NCBI GenBank assembly: GCA_030726065.1
Contig: JANREK010000045.1
Span: forward strand, 26,140-90,139
Reading direction: 5' to 3'
DNA from: Sediminibacterium sp.
GTDB lineage: Bacteria; Bacteroidota; Bacteroidia; Chitinophagales; Chitinophagaceae
DNA: 64,000 nt
This document shows positions 1 to 9,217 of the stretch, one piece after another. How positions within the stretch are numbered: position 1 is the stretch's first letter; the number at the start of each line of letters is the position of its first letter. Below the pieces are notes generated by a model. That model did no database searches and was not told the origin of the DNA. It saw only the letters and a list, made by a program, of their open reading frames with translations. The position numbers and the translations under genes are program-made.

Positions 1-801
1 AATACTTGGTTCCGTTTTGAAGAGAATTTTTATAGGATGAATACAACAGTGAAGCCAATTAAAAAATTAGTAGAATCTGGTTTGTTGGGATGGCCGTTAA
101 CTGTTACAGTAAGTAAGACCACCGGATTTGATTGGAAGTTTTATTGGATTGGAAAAACAAAATTAGAAGAACAAGCCATCCCTGCTGAATTAGATTATGA
201 CAGGTGGTTAGGGCCAGCGCCTTACAAATCCTACAATGCACACAGAGTTCATGGTACTTTCCGAGGTTACTGGGATTATGATGGCGGCGGTTTAGGTGAT
301 ATGGGACAACACTATCTGGACCCAATTCAATATTTCTTAGGCAAGGATGAAACCAGTCCTATTAAAGTAGAAGTAGATGCTGAACAACAACATCCTGATG
401 CATGTGGTACCTTCCGAAAAATCACCTACACTTATGCGGATGGTTGTAAAATTATTTTAGATGGGGAAGCAACCGATCCTAATGCAGCATATATCGAAGG
501 GCCAAAAGGGAAATTATTTGCCGGATTTAAATCTGACATTCCAAATTTAAAAGAGAAAATTGCAATGATGCCAGATCCTGCACCACAGATAACCAACTTT
601 TTGGACGCAGTAAAGTATCGAACTCCATTTGCATTAAATGAGTCGAATGGATTTAGGTCATGTACCATTATTAATATGGGTAAGATTGCCTTACAATTAG
701 GCAGAACTTTACATTTTGATCCAGATACCCAAGAATTTTTAAATGACACAGAAGCTAATTTTTTAATTAACCCGCCCATGCGTGGCCCTTGGAGTATTTA
801 A
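1..801 (+). CDS. Gfo/Idh/MocA family oxidoreductase, C-terminal part (5' end outside window)
   Basis: Frame is open upstream of the listed ATG to base 1 (NTWFRFEENFYR-M...). Contains FDWKFYWIG...LDYDRWLGPAPYKSYNAHRVHGTFRGYWDYDGGGLGDMGQHYLDP, typical of secreted Gfo/Idh/MocA C-terminal domains. Confidence 0.85.
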   Translation, partial: NTWFRFEENFYRMNTTVKPIKKLVESGLLGWPLTVTVSKTTGFDWKFYWIGKTKLEEQAIPAELDYDRWLGPAPYKSYNAHRVHGTFRGYWDYDGGGLGDMGQHYLDPIQYFLGKDETSPIKVEVDAEQQHPDACGTFRKITYTYADGCKIILDGEATDPNAAYIEGPKGKLFAGFKSDIPNLKEKIAMMPDPAPQITNFLDAVKYRTPFALNESNGFRSCTIINMGKIALQLGRTLHFDPDTQEFLNDTEANFLINPPMRGPWSI

Positions 802-872
802 TTAATGTTGGTTCATGAAACATACGCGTAACACGAATTCACCGATTTAGAAAAACCTTAGAATTACTTTTT

Positions 873-2879
873 ATGAAAAAATATATTTATTTAATTGCAC
901 TGACCTTATTTATTTCCTTCCAAGTACAAGCACAAAAGGGAGAAAAAAGTGTAAATCAAGTGTTGACAGTATTTCCTTACCAGCATGTGAGTGAAGTTAC
1001 AGATGCATTAACGACGATGGGTACTTGGAAAAGTGCAGAGTGGAAAGTACTTTTTAAAATGTTGGACGACGACTCGTTAAAACTAAAAGCCACTTATGCC
1101 TTAAACGCATATGTAAATATTGTTTCATTGGAAACTGCAAAAAAAGTTAAGACGGTTCAATTGCTTAAAAAACAATTAAAAAAAGCAAGCTCTAATTATG
1201 CAAGCACATTCATCAATGCACAAATCGGTTTATTGAGTGCAGAAAGTGAAGTAACTACAAAATTACAAAGCTTACCATCTATTCCAAAGGTTGCAGCAAA
1301 TATAGAGATGCAACAAAATTCAACACAAAAATTATTACAGCTCCAAGATCAAATGGACAAGGTAAAAGTAAATGGAAATGATTTTCAAAAGAAAAGTATA
1401 TTAATACAAGCAGGTAAAATTCCAACTATTGGCGCATTTGCTTTTGTTAGCCAATTTTTAGGGGAAGCGGGTGTACAAAAAGAAGCAGCATTAATTATTA
1501 CAAGATTAGCATTAGCAAATAATCTCATTGGTGAAATTGGTGGCCCAATGGTTCGACAAGCACTTGAACAAGCGCTGCCACTCATCCGTGGTGAGGATAG
1601 CGCACTATTGGTTCCTAAACTTAAAGCACAGCTCAAAAAAATACCTTATGATTACGGATTTGTTTCTTTGTTTAATGGTAAGGATTTAACCGAATGGAAG
1701 GGACTCGTTAAAAATCCAATTGCAAGAGGTAAAATGAGTGAAGCTGATTTAGCGACTGCGCAACAAAAAGTAAATGAATCTATTAAAACGGATTGGGTTA
1801 TCAAAGATGGCTTATTGGTTTTTACAGGGCATGGGGATAATTTATGTACCGAGAAGCAATATGGAGATATGGAAATGTTTGTGGATTGGAAAATAACAGA
1901 AAAAGGAGATGCCGGTATTTATTTAAGAGGAACACCACAGGTACAAATTTGGGACACAAGCCGTCGAGAAGTAGGTGCACAAGTTGGTTCAGGCGGATTA
2001 TACAATAATCAAAAAAATATAAGCAAGCCTTTATTAGTAGCCGATAATAAAATAGGGGAATGGAATACCTTTCATATTATAATGAAGGGAGATAAAGTAA
2101 CGGTGTATTTAAATGGGATTTTGGTAACAGATAATGTCTCACTCGAAAATTATTGGGATCGAAAACTACCCCTATTTACCAAAGAGCAAATTGAATTACA
2201 AGCACATGGCACTTATGTAGCTTATCGTAATATTTACATAAGAGAGATACCTACCCCTAATAATATAAAAACTAATTTAACTGAAACTGAAAAACAAGAA
2301 GGCTTCATACAATTATATGACGGAACAAATATGGATCATTGGATGGGGAATTTTTCAGGTTACTTATCAAAAGATGGTGCTATTGAAGTGAATCCAAGTT
2401 CAAAAGGTGGTGGAAATTTATATACTAAAGAGGAGTATAGTGATTTTATTTATCGATTCGAGTTTCAGTTGACACCTGGTGCTAACAATGGTATTGGTAT
2501 TCATGCGCCCTTAGAAGGTGACGCTGCTTATGTAGGAATGGAAATTCAAGTTCTAGATAGCGAACACCCTATGTATGCTAATTTAAAACCCTATCAATAC
2601 CATGGATCTGTTTATGGTATTGTTCCAGCAAAAAGAGGTTTTTTAAAACCCATTGGTGAATGGAACCAAGAAGAAATTATGATTCAGGGTTCAAAAATTA
2701 AAGTCACCTTAAATGGCACTGTCATTACTGAAGCGGATTTAAAAGAGGCAACCAAAAATGGCACCATGGACCACAATGAACATCCTGGATTAAAAAATAC
2801 CACAGGTCATATTGGCTTTTTAGGACATGGTGATGTGGTGCGCTTTAAAAATATTCGCATTAAAAAATTGGGTAAGTAA
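873..2879 (+). CDS. Secreted protein with helical-repeat N-terminus and two tandem DUF1080 (3-keto-disaccharide hydrolase family) domains
   Basis: Signal peptide MKKYIYLIALTLFISFQVQAQ. Two LFNGKDLTEWKG / LYDGTNMDHWMG modules, each followed by a GxYLRG / GIGIHAP concanavalin-like core. Confidence 0.85.
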   Translation: MKKYIYLIALTLFISFQVQAQKGEKSVNQVLTVFPYQHVSEVTDALTTMGTWKSAEWKVLFKMLDDDSLKLKATYALNAYVNIVSLETAKKVKTVQLLKKQLKKASSNYASTFINAQIGLLSAESEVTTKLQSLPSIPKVAANIEMQQNSTQKLLQLQDQMDKVKVNGNDFQKKSILIQAGKIPTIGAFAFVSQFLGEAGVQKEAALIITRLALANNLIGEIGGPMVRQALEQALPLIRGEDSALLVPKLKAQLKKIPYDYGFVSLFNGKDLTEWKGLVKNPIARGKMSEADLATAQQKVNESIKTDWVIKDGLLVFTGHGDNLCTEKQYGDMEMFVDWKITEKGDAGIYLRGTPQVQIWDTSRREVGAQVGSGGLYNNQKNISKPLLVADNKIGEWNTFHIIMKGDKVTVYLNGILVTDNVSLENYWDRKLPLFTKEQIELQAHGTYVAYRNIYIREIPTPNNIKTNLTETEKQEGFIQLYDGTNMDHWMGNFSGYLSKDGAIEVNPSSKGGGNLYTKEEYSDFIYRFEFQLTPGANNGIGIHAPLEGDAAYVGMEIQVLDSEHPMYANLKPYQYHGSVYGIVPAKRGFLKPIGEWNQEEIMIQGSKIKVTLNGTVITEADLKEATKNGTMDHNEHPGLKNTTGHIGFLGHGDVVRFKNIRIKKLGK

Positions 2880-2895
2880 AATTTAACACAAGTCA

Positions 2896-3990
2896 TTGAA
2901 TAATTTTTTTGAAAATATTATTAAGTCAAATGAGCCCGAGAAGCCGTCCAGAAAAAAGCCCATATTCCCTATTAATACACAACTCCGTAGTTATTTAGTG
3001 CGCTATGGACGTGAAGTAAAATTACCAGTAAGCTATAAGGACCTGCAAAGATACACCTACTCTGTTCCATTAAAAAACAAACAAGGCAAGGATACCAGTT
3101 GGGAAAAATTATCTTTCGATATGAAGGAGTGGGAACACTTACGTGTAAGCTTAGTTCGCATTTATGCTATTTTAAAAACTGAAGGGGATATCAGTTATCT
3201 TGATCATTTAGATGTATCAAGAATAGATTTTTGTTATTTTGGAAACAGTCAGCCCTTTAGAATTAGAATCATTAATAAGTTAAATGATAACTACGACCAT
3301 TATTATATTAAACAAGCCGATGCAAGCAGGGTATACGGTTTAGAGCTTGAACATTTATTATCGCCTAACAGAATTACTTATTTTACGCATAACGAAACCT
3401 TAATTGAAGAACATATCCCTGGTATACCTGGAGATGTTTTTATAACCGATCATTTACAAGATCCCAATATCAATGTGATTAGATTAGCGAAAGAGTTTGT
3501 AAAATTTAATGAGCGTTGCTTTGTGCAATTATTAGGGGACATGCGTTCCTATAATTATGTAGTAAATATTATTCCTGATATAGAGGATTTTCAATACCGA
3601 ATTAGAGCTATTGATTTTGACCAACAATCCTATGAGGGTCGAAAAAATTTATACTTACCACAATTTTATAAGGAAAATATTGCCTTTGTCGATTTGGTTA
3701 TTAATAATTTAGATACAAAGTCAATAGCACAATACCAAGCCGAGGAAAGAACCATGATGACTTTTAGGTTGGTACTTGCTAAATATCAAGTAAAAGAACT
3801 GTTTGATATTATGAGTAAGGATAAAATTTCACAGCCTGAAAAAATTGAACAACTAAAAAAAGAATTGACCGCACATTTTAAGGAGGCCTCTACATACAAT
3901 AAAGCAAAAACCATGGGCGATGTCGTAAAAAGGCATTTAAAACAAACCTTACAAAAAAACTTATTATTGGTTCCGAAATCGAAACCCTAA
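2896..3990 (+). CDS. Conserved hypothetical protein, 364 aa, with kinase-fold-like motifs (TTG start)
   Basis: Long ORF with an in-frame stop just upstream at 2884-2886, so TTG is the only plausible start. Motifs YYIKQ, GLELEHLL, GDMRSYNYVV and RAIDFD. Confidence 0.7.
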   Translation: MNNFFENIIKSNEPEKPSRKKPIFPINTQLRSYLVRYGREVKLPVSYKDLQRYTYSVPLKNKQGKDTSWEKLSFDMKEWEHLRVSLVRIYAILKTEGDISYLDHLDVSRIDFCYFGNSQPFRIRIINKLNDNYDHYYIKQADASRVYGLELEHLLSPNRITYFTHNETLIEEHIPGIPGDVFITDHLQDPNINVIRLAKEFVKFNERCFVQLLGDMRSYNYVVNIIPDIEDFQYRIRAIDFDQQSYEGRKNLYLPQFYKENIAFVDLVINNLDTKSIAQYQAEERTMMTFRLVLAKYQVKELFDIMSKDKISQPEKIEQLKKELTAHFKEASTYNKAKTMGDVVKRHLKQTLQKNLLLVPKSKP

Positions 3991-4959
3991 TTATTTCACA
4001 TAAAATATAGCTGGTACTGGTCTTTGTCCTGTAGGATCAGAGGGTTTAATGGTTTCTTTGCCATTCACTAATAAACAAGAGCTTCCACCCCCATCTAAAT
4101 TGATTGCTTCATAACAATCTAATTGCTCAAAAAAAGAAGCCATTTGATTGAGCGTTGCACCAATCGCAATCCCTTTCATCCGGCCTTGAATAGCCATAAT
4201 AATTAATTTTCCCTCCATATCATAGCCCATAGCTGTTCGGGGATGATAGTCATTGATGGCCTTGCCTGCAAATTTTCTTTCCTCATTGTTTGAAATATTA
4301 ATTCGACCTGATCTCATTAAAACCGGGCCGCCACCGTTAGCCCATTTCAATTTCCAAACACTCAAATTGGTTAAGTTCGGATCGGTAGCAACTAATTTTG
4401 CATTTGAATCCTTAAATGCATTCATAGGTAATTGCTGGTACATGATAGTTTTACTAGCCGAATCCGTAAAAGTATATGCGATATCCATACTACCCTTTTT
4501 ATCCATCCCTAAGGCTGCGCCCAATACATGCGTATAAGTAAGTGTGTCCTTTCCCTTACCTGGAATATCATGAATATTATAACTAACAGGTAGGCCATTT
4601 TTCACAACTATATTTACGTTGGTATTTCTTTTAAATTCAAAAAAGGAGGAATTCACAACAACCAAGGGTTGTTTTAATTTAGTATAAAATTGTTGTGGTG
4701 TTAAGCGTCTAAATAAAGTAGTGTCTGTATCTAAGTATAAATTTTTATCCTTCGTATTAATTTCAACATAAAATCCTTTAAATGCACTGTCTTGATAGGT
4801 ATTTTCTGATTCAAAAACTTTGATGGAAGTAGGCAATGGGCCAAATTGGCTCGTTACCTCTTTCCATTTTAAAATAGAAGTTTGTGCTAAGGATACAGAC
4901 GCCATACAGAACATCAATAAAATTAAAAATCCACTATTAGCTGCTATTTTAAATTTCAT
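3991..4959 (-). CDS. Phosphodiester glycosidase family protein (NAGPA/DUF2233-like), secreted
   Basis: Signal peptide; conserved HPRTAMGYD and AINLDGGGSSCLLVNG motifs. Confidence 0.85.
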   Translation of the reverse strand: MKFKIAANSGFLILLMFCMASVSLAQTSILKWKEVTSQFGPLPTSIKVFESENTYQDSAFKGFYVEINTKDKNLYLDTDTTLFRRLTPQQFYTKLKQPLVVVNSSFFEFKRNTNVNIVVKNGLPVSYNIHDIPGKGKDTLTYTHVLGAALGMDKKGSMDIAYTFTDSASKTIMYQQLPMNAFKDSNAKLVATDPNLTNLSVWKLKWANGGGPVLMRSGRINISNNEERKFAGKAINDYHPRTAMGYDMEGKLIIMAIQGRMKGIAIGATLNQMASFFEQLDCYEAINLDGGGSSCLLVNGKETIKPSDPTGQRPVPAIFYVK

Positions 4960-5012
4960 ATAAACTTGTATTTTGTTGTTACGCTAAATCTTATGCTTAA
5001 AAGTAGCACAAA

Positions 5013-5046
5013 AAAATAACCCTCGCGAATTCGCGAGGGTTATTTT
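5013..5046. terminator. 34-bp perfect palindrome, probable bidirectional intrinsic terminator
   Basis: AAAATAACCCTCGCGAATTCGCGAGGGTTATTTT, between the two minus-strand genes. Confidence 0.8.
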
Positions 5047-5065
5047 AAAAAAACTTTATTTGATC

Positions 5066-5662
5066 CTAGTGACCGTAGATGAGTAAAGAACGCGGCTTAG
5101 CTTTAGCAGTTGTCACAGCACCATTTCCTTTATAAACTAAAGTATAGTTACGACCAGGTGTAAGAGTTACGCTATTTAAAGTTGCTAATGCAAAGGCAGT
5201 CCCAGCACGTCTCACAATTAAAGTATCACTCGTCGTGAAATAGTTTAATGGAATAAAAGTAGTAGCTGATCCTGCACTTCTGGCAGAAAAAATAGTTGCA
5301 TTGTTTCTCCTTGAAAATATATCAATATTTTTAGCTGCAGTATCATTCCATATAGCATGAACAAAACGCATGCCTATTTGAGATGCTCCATATGTCAACA
5401 AATCGTCTTGTAAAAACATAGCTTTGCTATTTATTTGAGATTTAACTGAATCAGTGATAATGAAACTATAATATTTGCCTGCATCTATTTGTACTTTCTT
5501 TAAAAATAATTCTATTGAATCCTTTTGCTTTACTGCTGCTAAACTAAACTTAATAGTCTGTAGGCCTGTGGGAATAGTAGCATAAGCATTGGTGGTGGTT
5601 GGAAAATATCTTTCATATGCCAATGGCGTACCTGTTATTTTACTATACGTTGTTATCCAGAA
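5066..5662 (-). pseudogene. DUF4397-domain protein remnant lacking N-terminus and signal peptide
   Basis: The listed ORF starts at TTG (5623), but the frame stays open to a TAA at 5663-5665, giving FWITTYSKITGTPLAYERYFPTTTNAYATIPTGLQTIKF. There is no ATG and no signal peptide or lipobox. It abuts the stop codon of the M14 peptidase gene. Confidence 0.6.
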
Positions 5663-5668
5663 TTAGAT

Positions 5669-8359
5669 CTATTTATACAATTGATTAAATAATAATTTGA
5701 AATTTCCATGTGTTTGTGCCCTAAAAGTGATTTCCGGACCAAAAACAGTCAATTTTCCCTTACCAATATTGGTTTCAAAGGCGGCTACCCCATCCTGTAA
5801 ATAGGCTTGTCCAAAAGCCCAACCACTTCTTAAGGTATTCGCGCTGGCATACCAAGCTAAAGGCGTGATTTGCTTTTGCGCAATTGCATCGGGTAATAAT
5901 TTAAAAACAGGGCTTGCATTAAAATACACATCGGCAGTTGCATTCATGCCCCAGTTGGACACATTATTATTATCGAGTGTTACTTGCAATACACTTCCAG
6001 GGATATAAAATTTTTCACCGGGTAATACTTTTTCTTTCCCGACTACCATTTCAACAAGCGCATTTTTTACAGGCGCATTTACATGATAAGCCAAATTCGC
6101 ACTTGACCCAATGGTCACAATCTTACCGCCATTTTGTAAAAATTTATTTAATGCAGTGATAGATTTATTTACGGAGATACTTCCTAATGTATGTTGAAAT
6201 TCTTTTGGAACGTCTTCTAACTTAGGCGCTCTTTCTTCATAAGAAAATGAAGCCTCATTTTTTAATGCAGGTATCGCACCTTCAACAAAAACCAAAACAT
6301 CATAGTTGTCATTTAAATTTACAGAATCAATTTCCTTCGCATAAATAAGTTTAAATGGAAAATGATATTGTTCAAAAATCCATCTCACCCAACCCGATGA
6401 CATGGAACCGCCATACTTATCCCATAAGCCAATACGAATTGGTTGGATTTTTTTTAAAGTATCTGATAGTGGGGTTGTAACACTTGTAAACAGGATACCA
6501 TAATCTGTACTTAATTTTATAATTGAACTTTTTATTTTTTCAGCATGTTTAACGAAATATTGCTCTTTATTTTTATAAACAATTTCTCCAGCATTTAATA
6601 ATTCATTTACAGCAATATAAGAGGCGTTGTCCTTGGTAGAAAATGTATAACCATAACCATTGTATTGGGTGTTAATTATCTTACCCACTGGTTTTTGAAT
6701 AGCGCCATAAGCCAATGCCTCAAAAGGTCCTGTAAAATCATCTAAGATTCTATCAAAGTCGATACCCATCGTAAACGCAGGCGTCCAGCCAGCTGCATCA
6801 TAAGGACGCACGGGTGGTCCACCTGGATATAAAAAATCATTGGGATGATCCTGTGGTTCAAACATATCTAACACATGTGGTCGAAACGCTTGATTTGTTT
6901 TTACAATATAGGAACCCGCTAAATATTTTTTTGTGCCCACCATAAAATCAGCACTTGCGCGATGTACTTTAATACCACTTTTAATTAAAATATTTACAAA
7001 GTGAATTGCGGTAGTAGATTGATTAATAGGAATGATATAACCTCGTGGATCTCGTGTGGCAGGATTTTTATATACTTTATTAAATACAGATAATTGAAAT
7101 GAATCAATTTTTCCAGTTGCTTTCTCTGTTTTTAATAACTCACTGAGCGCTTCTGATTTTTTGGGATATAACGTCCAATTATCTTTGTTACCCGCATCAA
7201 TGCTATGGCGCCCCATGGTATAAATATTATAAAGCAATTCATCTTTATAACGAGCGGCATAATTTAATACTGCATAGTTTAATGAAATAGAATAATCGAT
7301 TGAGTTTTTGAAATACCATTTTTGTGGAAGGATAGGATTAGGTAGTCCGCTATTCGGGATTAATCGTTGTGGGACCAAAGGAATACTCGAAGGTGTTGGG
7401 CTTCCAATAATTTCAGTTAATAAGCCAATGATATTATGATAGTAAGCGGTGGTGCGTAATCCGCCATTCCACCAGGTGGAATATACAGAGCCGCCTTTCA
7501 TCGTATATCCTGGTTTGTTTTCTGTATTCAAGCGACTACTCATTGCAGCACCTAATGCATCAATACCTGTCATCAATAACGGATCATACACATGATTAAA
7601 AGGATCACGATAAGGAGGGCCGGCAACCACGGTGCCTGGAGGGCCCGTCTGATGATGATTGTATAAAATTTGTGGCATCCATTCTATATATTGTTGCACA
7701 CTCATGTTTCTAGACTCGCTCATGTTGGTCATAAAAAAATCACGATTATTATCATGCCCAATATATTTTTGATAGAGTCTTGGTAAACCAGAAGTGGTTC
7801 TTTTTAAGGTATCACTATTGCGCATATACCAATTGGAAACTAGTTCTTGTCCATCGGGATTTGCATGCACAAATAAAATGATGGTTGATTTTAAAATGCG
7901 ATTTGTTTCTTCATCTGTTCTTGTAATAATTTGATACAGGGTTTCTATCCACTGATGAATACCCACTACCTCAGTCGCGTGTAATCCACCATCAATCCAC
8001 ACTACCGCCTTTCCTTCATTAGATAATTTTTTAGCCTCGGCCGCGGATAAATCTTCCGCGCGAGCTAATTTTTGTGCAATGGATTTGTATTTTTCTACAT
8101 TGGCTAAATTGCTTGGATCAGATACAATAACCATGTATTGATTGCGACCTTCTTCGGTTTTGCCAATAACTTGTAATTTTACTTTTTTTGAAGTGGTGGC
8201 AATTTTTTTTAAATACACTTCTGTTTGTGTATAGTTGGCCAAATAATAATTGTCACCAATGCTAAATCCAAAATGTGATTTAGGCGTTGGCACACTCTGT
8301 GCTCGCGCAAAAAAATGTGCACATATAAAAAAGCCAATTAAGATAATACTTTTACGCAT
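5669..8359 (-). CDS. M14 family zinc carboxypeptidase, secreted
   Basis: Signal peptide; WIDGGLHATEVVG and HANPDGQELVSNWYMR motifs; ends in GPEITFRAQTHGNFKLLFNQLYK. Confidence 0.9.
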   Translation of the reverse strand: MRKSIILIGFFICAHFFARAQSVPTPKSHFGFSIGDNYYLANYTQTEVYLKKIATTSKKVKLQVIGKTEEGRNQYMVIVSDPSNLANVEKYKSIAQKLARAEDLSAAEAKKLSNEGKAVVWIDGGLHATEVVGIHQWIETLYQIITRTDEETNRILKSTIILFVHANPDGQELVSNWYMRNSDTLKRTTSGLPRLYQKYIGHDNNRDFFMTNMSESRNMSVQQYIEWMPQILYNHHQTGPPGTVVAGPPYRDPFNHVYDPLLMTGIDALGAAMSSRLNTENKPGYTMKGGSVYSTWWNGGLRTTAYYHNIIGLLTEIIGSPTPSSIPLVPQRLIPNSGLPNPILPQKWYFKNSIDYSISLNYAVLNYAARYKDELLYNIYTMGRHSIDAGNKDNWTLYPKKSEALSELLKTEKATGKIDSFQLSVFNKVYKNPATRDPRGYIIPINQSTTAIHFVNILIKSGIKVHRASADFMVGTKKYLAGSYIVKTNQAFRPHVLDMFEPQDHPNDFLYPGGPPVRPYDAAGWTPAFTMGIDFDRILDDFTGPFEALAYGAIQKPVGKIINTQYNGYGYTFSTKDNASYIAVNELLNAGEIVYKNKEQYFVKHAEKIKSSIIKLSTDYGILFTSVTTPLSDTLKKIQPIRIGLWDKYGGSMSSGWVRWIFEQYHFPFKLIYAKEIDSVNLNDNYDVLVFVEGAIPALKNEASFSYEERAPKLEDVPKEFQHTLGSISVNKSITALNKFLQNGGKIVTIGSSANLAYHVNAPVKNALVEMVVGKEKVLPGEKFYIPGSVLQVTLDNNNVSNWGMNATADVYFNASPVFKLLPDAIAQKQITPLAWYASANTLRSGWAFGQAYLQDGVAAFETNIGKGKLTVFGPEITFRAQTHGNFKLLFNQLYK

Positions 8360-8549
8360 GTAATTAAATTTATAATGATAAGAATATAAATTTGTCTATA
8401 AAGCACTACAATGTATTGGGGCAATTTAAAATTTTTTAAGCTGCAAATGCGAATTATTTTCTCTTTTTTATAGGAACTAGCTATGTATTTAGTAAAGCTG
8501 CCCTAATGGTTGTATAATTTTATTACCTTACACATTAGATATATAGTTT

Positions 8550-9110
8550 ATGAAAAGGATATTATTGGTTATTGCCATTTTTAGTTTTTGTCAATCAAAC
8601 GCTCAACAAACAACTGCGCTAATTAAGTTAGCACCTGCAAAACCCACGGAAACAAAGTATGCAGAACCAGATATGAAAACATTTAATTTATATAACCCCT
8701 ATGAAAATGTGGATTCTGCGATTAAGGCGGCTCAAAAAATAGCGGCAAAAGAAGGCAAACATATTTTTTTACAAATGGGGGGTAATTGGTGTATTTGGTG
8801 CGCGCGATTCAATGCCTTTACGACCAGTGATAAAAAAATTGACTCTATTGTTAAAGCCAGTTATGTAGTAGTTCATGTAAACTATTCCAAAGAAAATAAA
8901 AACAAAAGCATTCAGGAAAAATATGAGTACCCAGCGCGATTTGGTTTTCCTGTATTTGTAATATTAGATGCGAAAGGCAAAAGATTACATACGCAAAACA
9001 GTGGCTATCTGGAAAAAGATAAGAACTACAGCAAAGAAAAAGTATTTGAATTTTTTGAAAGCTGGACACCAGACGCTTTGAATGCAAAAAAATACGACTG
9101 GTTAAATTAA
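8550..9110 (+). CDS. Thioredoxin-fold protein, secreted
   Basis: Signal peptide; FLQMGGNWCIWCARFNAF (CxxC), FGFPVFVILDAKGK. Confidence 0.85.
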   Translation: MKRILLVIAIFSFCQSNAQQTTALIKLAPAKPTETKYAEPDMKTFNLYNPYENVDSAIKAAQKIAAKEGKHIFLQMGGNWCIWCARFNAFTTSDKKIDSIVKASYVVVHVNYSKENKNKSIQEKYEYPARFGFPVFVILDAKGKRLHTQNSGYLEKDKNYSKEKVFEFFESWTPDALNAKKYDWLN

Positions 9111-9113
9111 AAG

Positions 9114-9166
9114 ATCGGAGTCGTAAACACATTCATTGATTTGAAAACTGTATTAACGACTCCGAT
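9114..9166. repeat. 11-bp perfect inverted repeat with 31-nt loop
   Basis: ATCGGAGTCGT (9114-9124) and ACGACTCCGAT (9156-9166) in a convergent intergenic region. Confidence 0.75.
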
Positions 9167-9189
9167 AAATTAAGTACTATATTTTGTAC

Positions 9190-9217
9190 AGCATAAGAAA
9201 AACTTATGCTATTTTTT
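9190..9217. terminator. Intrinsic terminator between convergent genes
   Basis: AGCATAAG-AAAAA-CTTATGCT followed by ATTTTTT. Confidence 0.8.
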
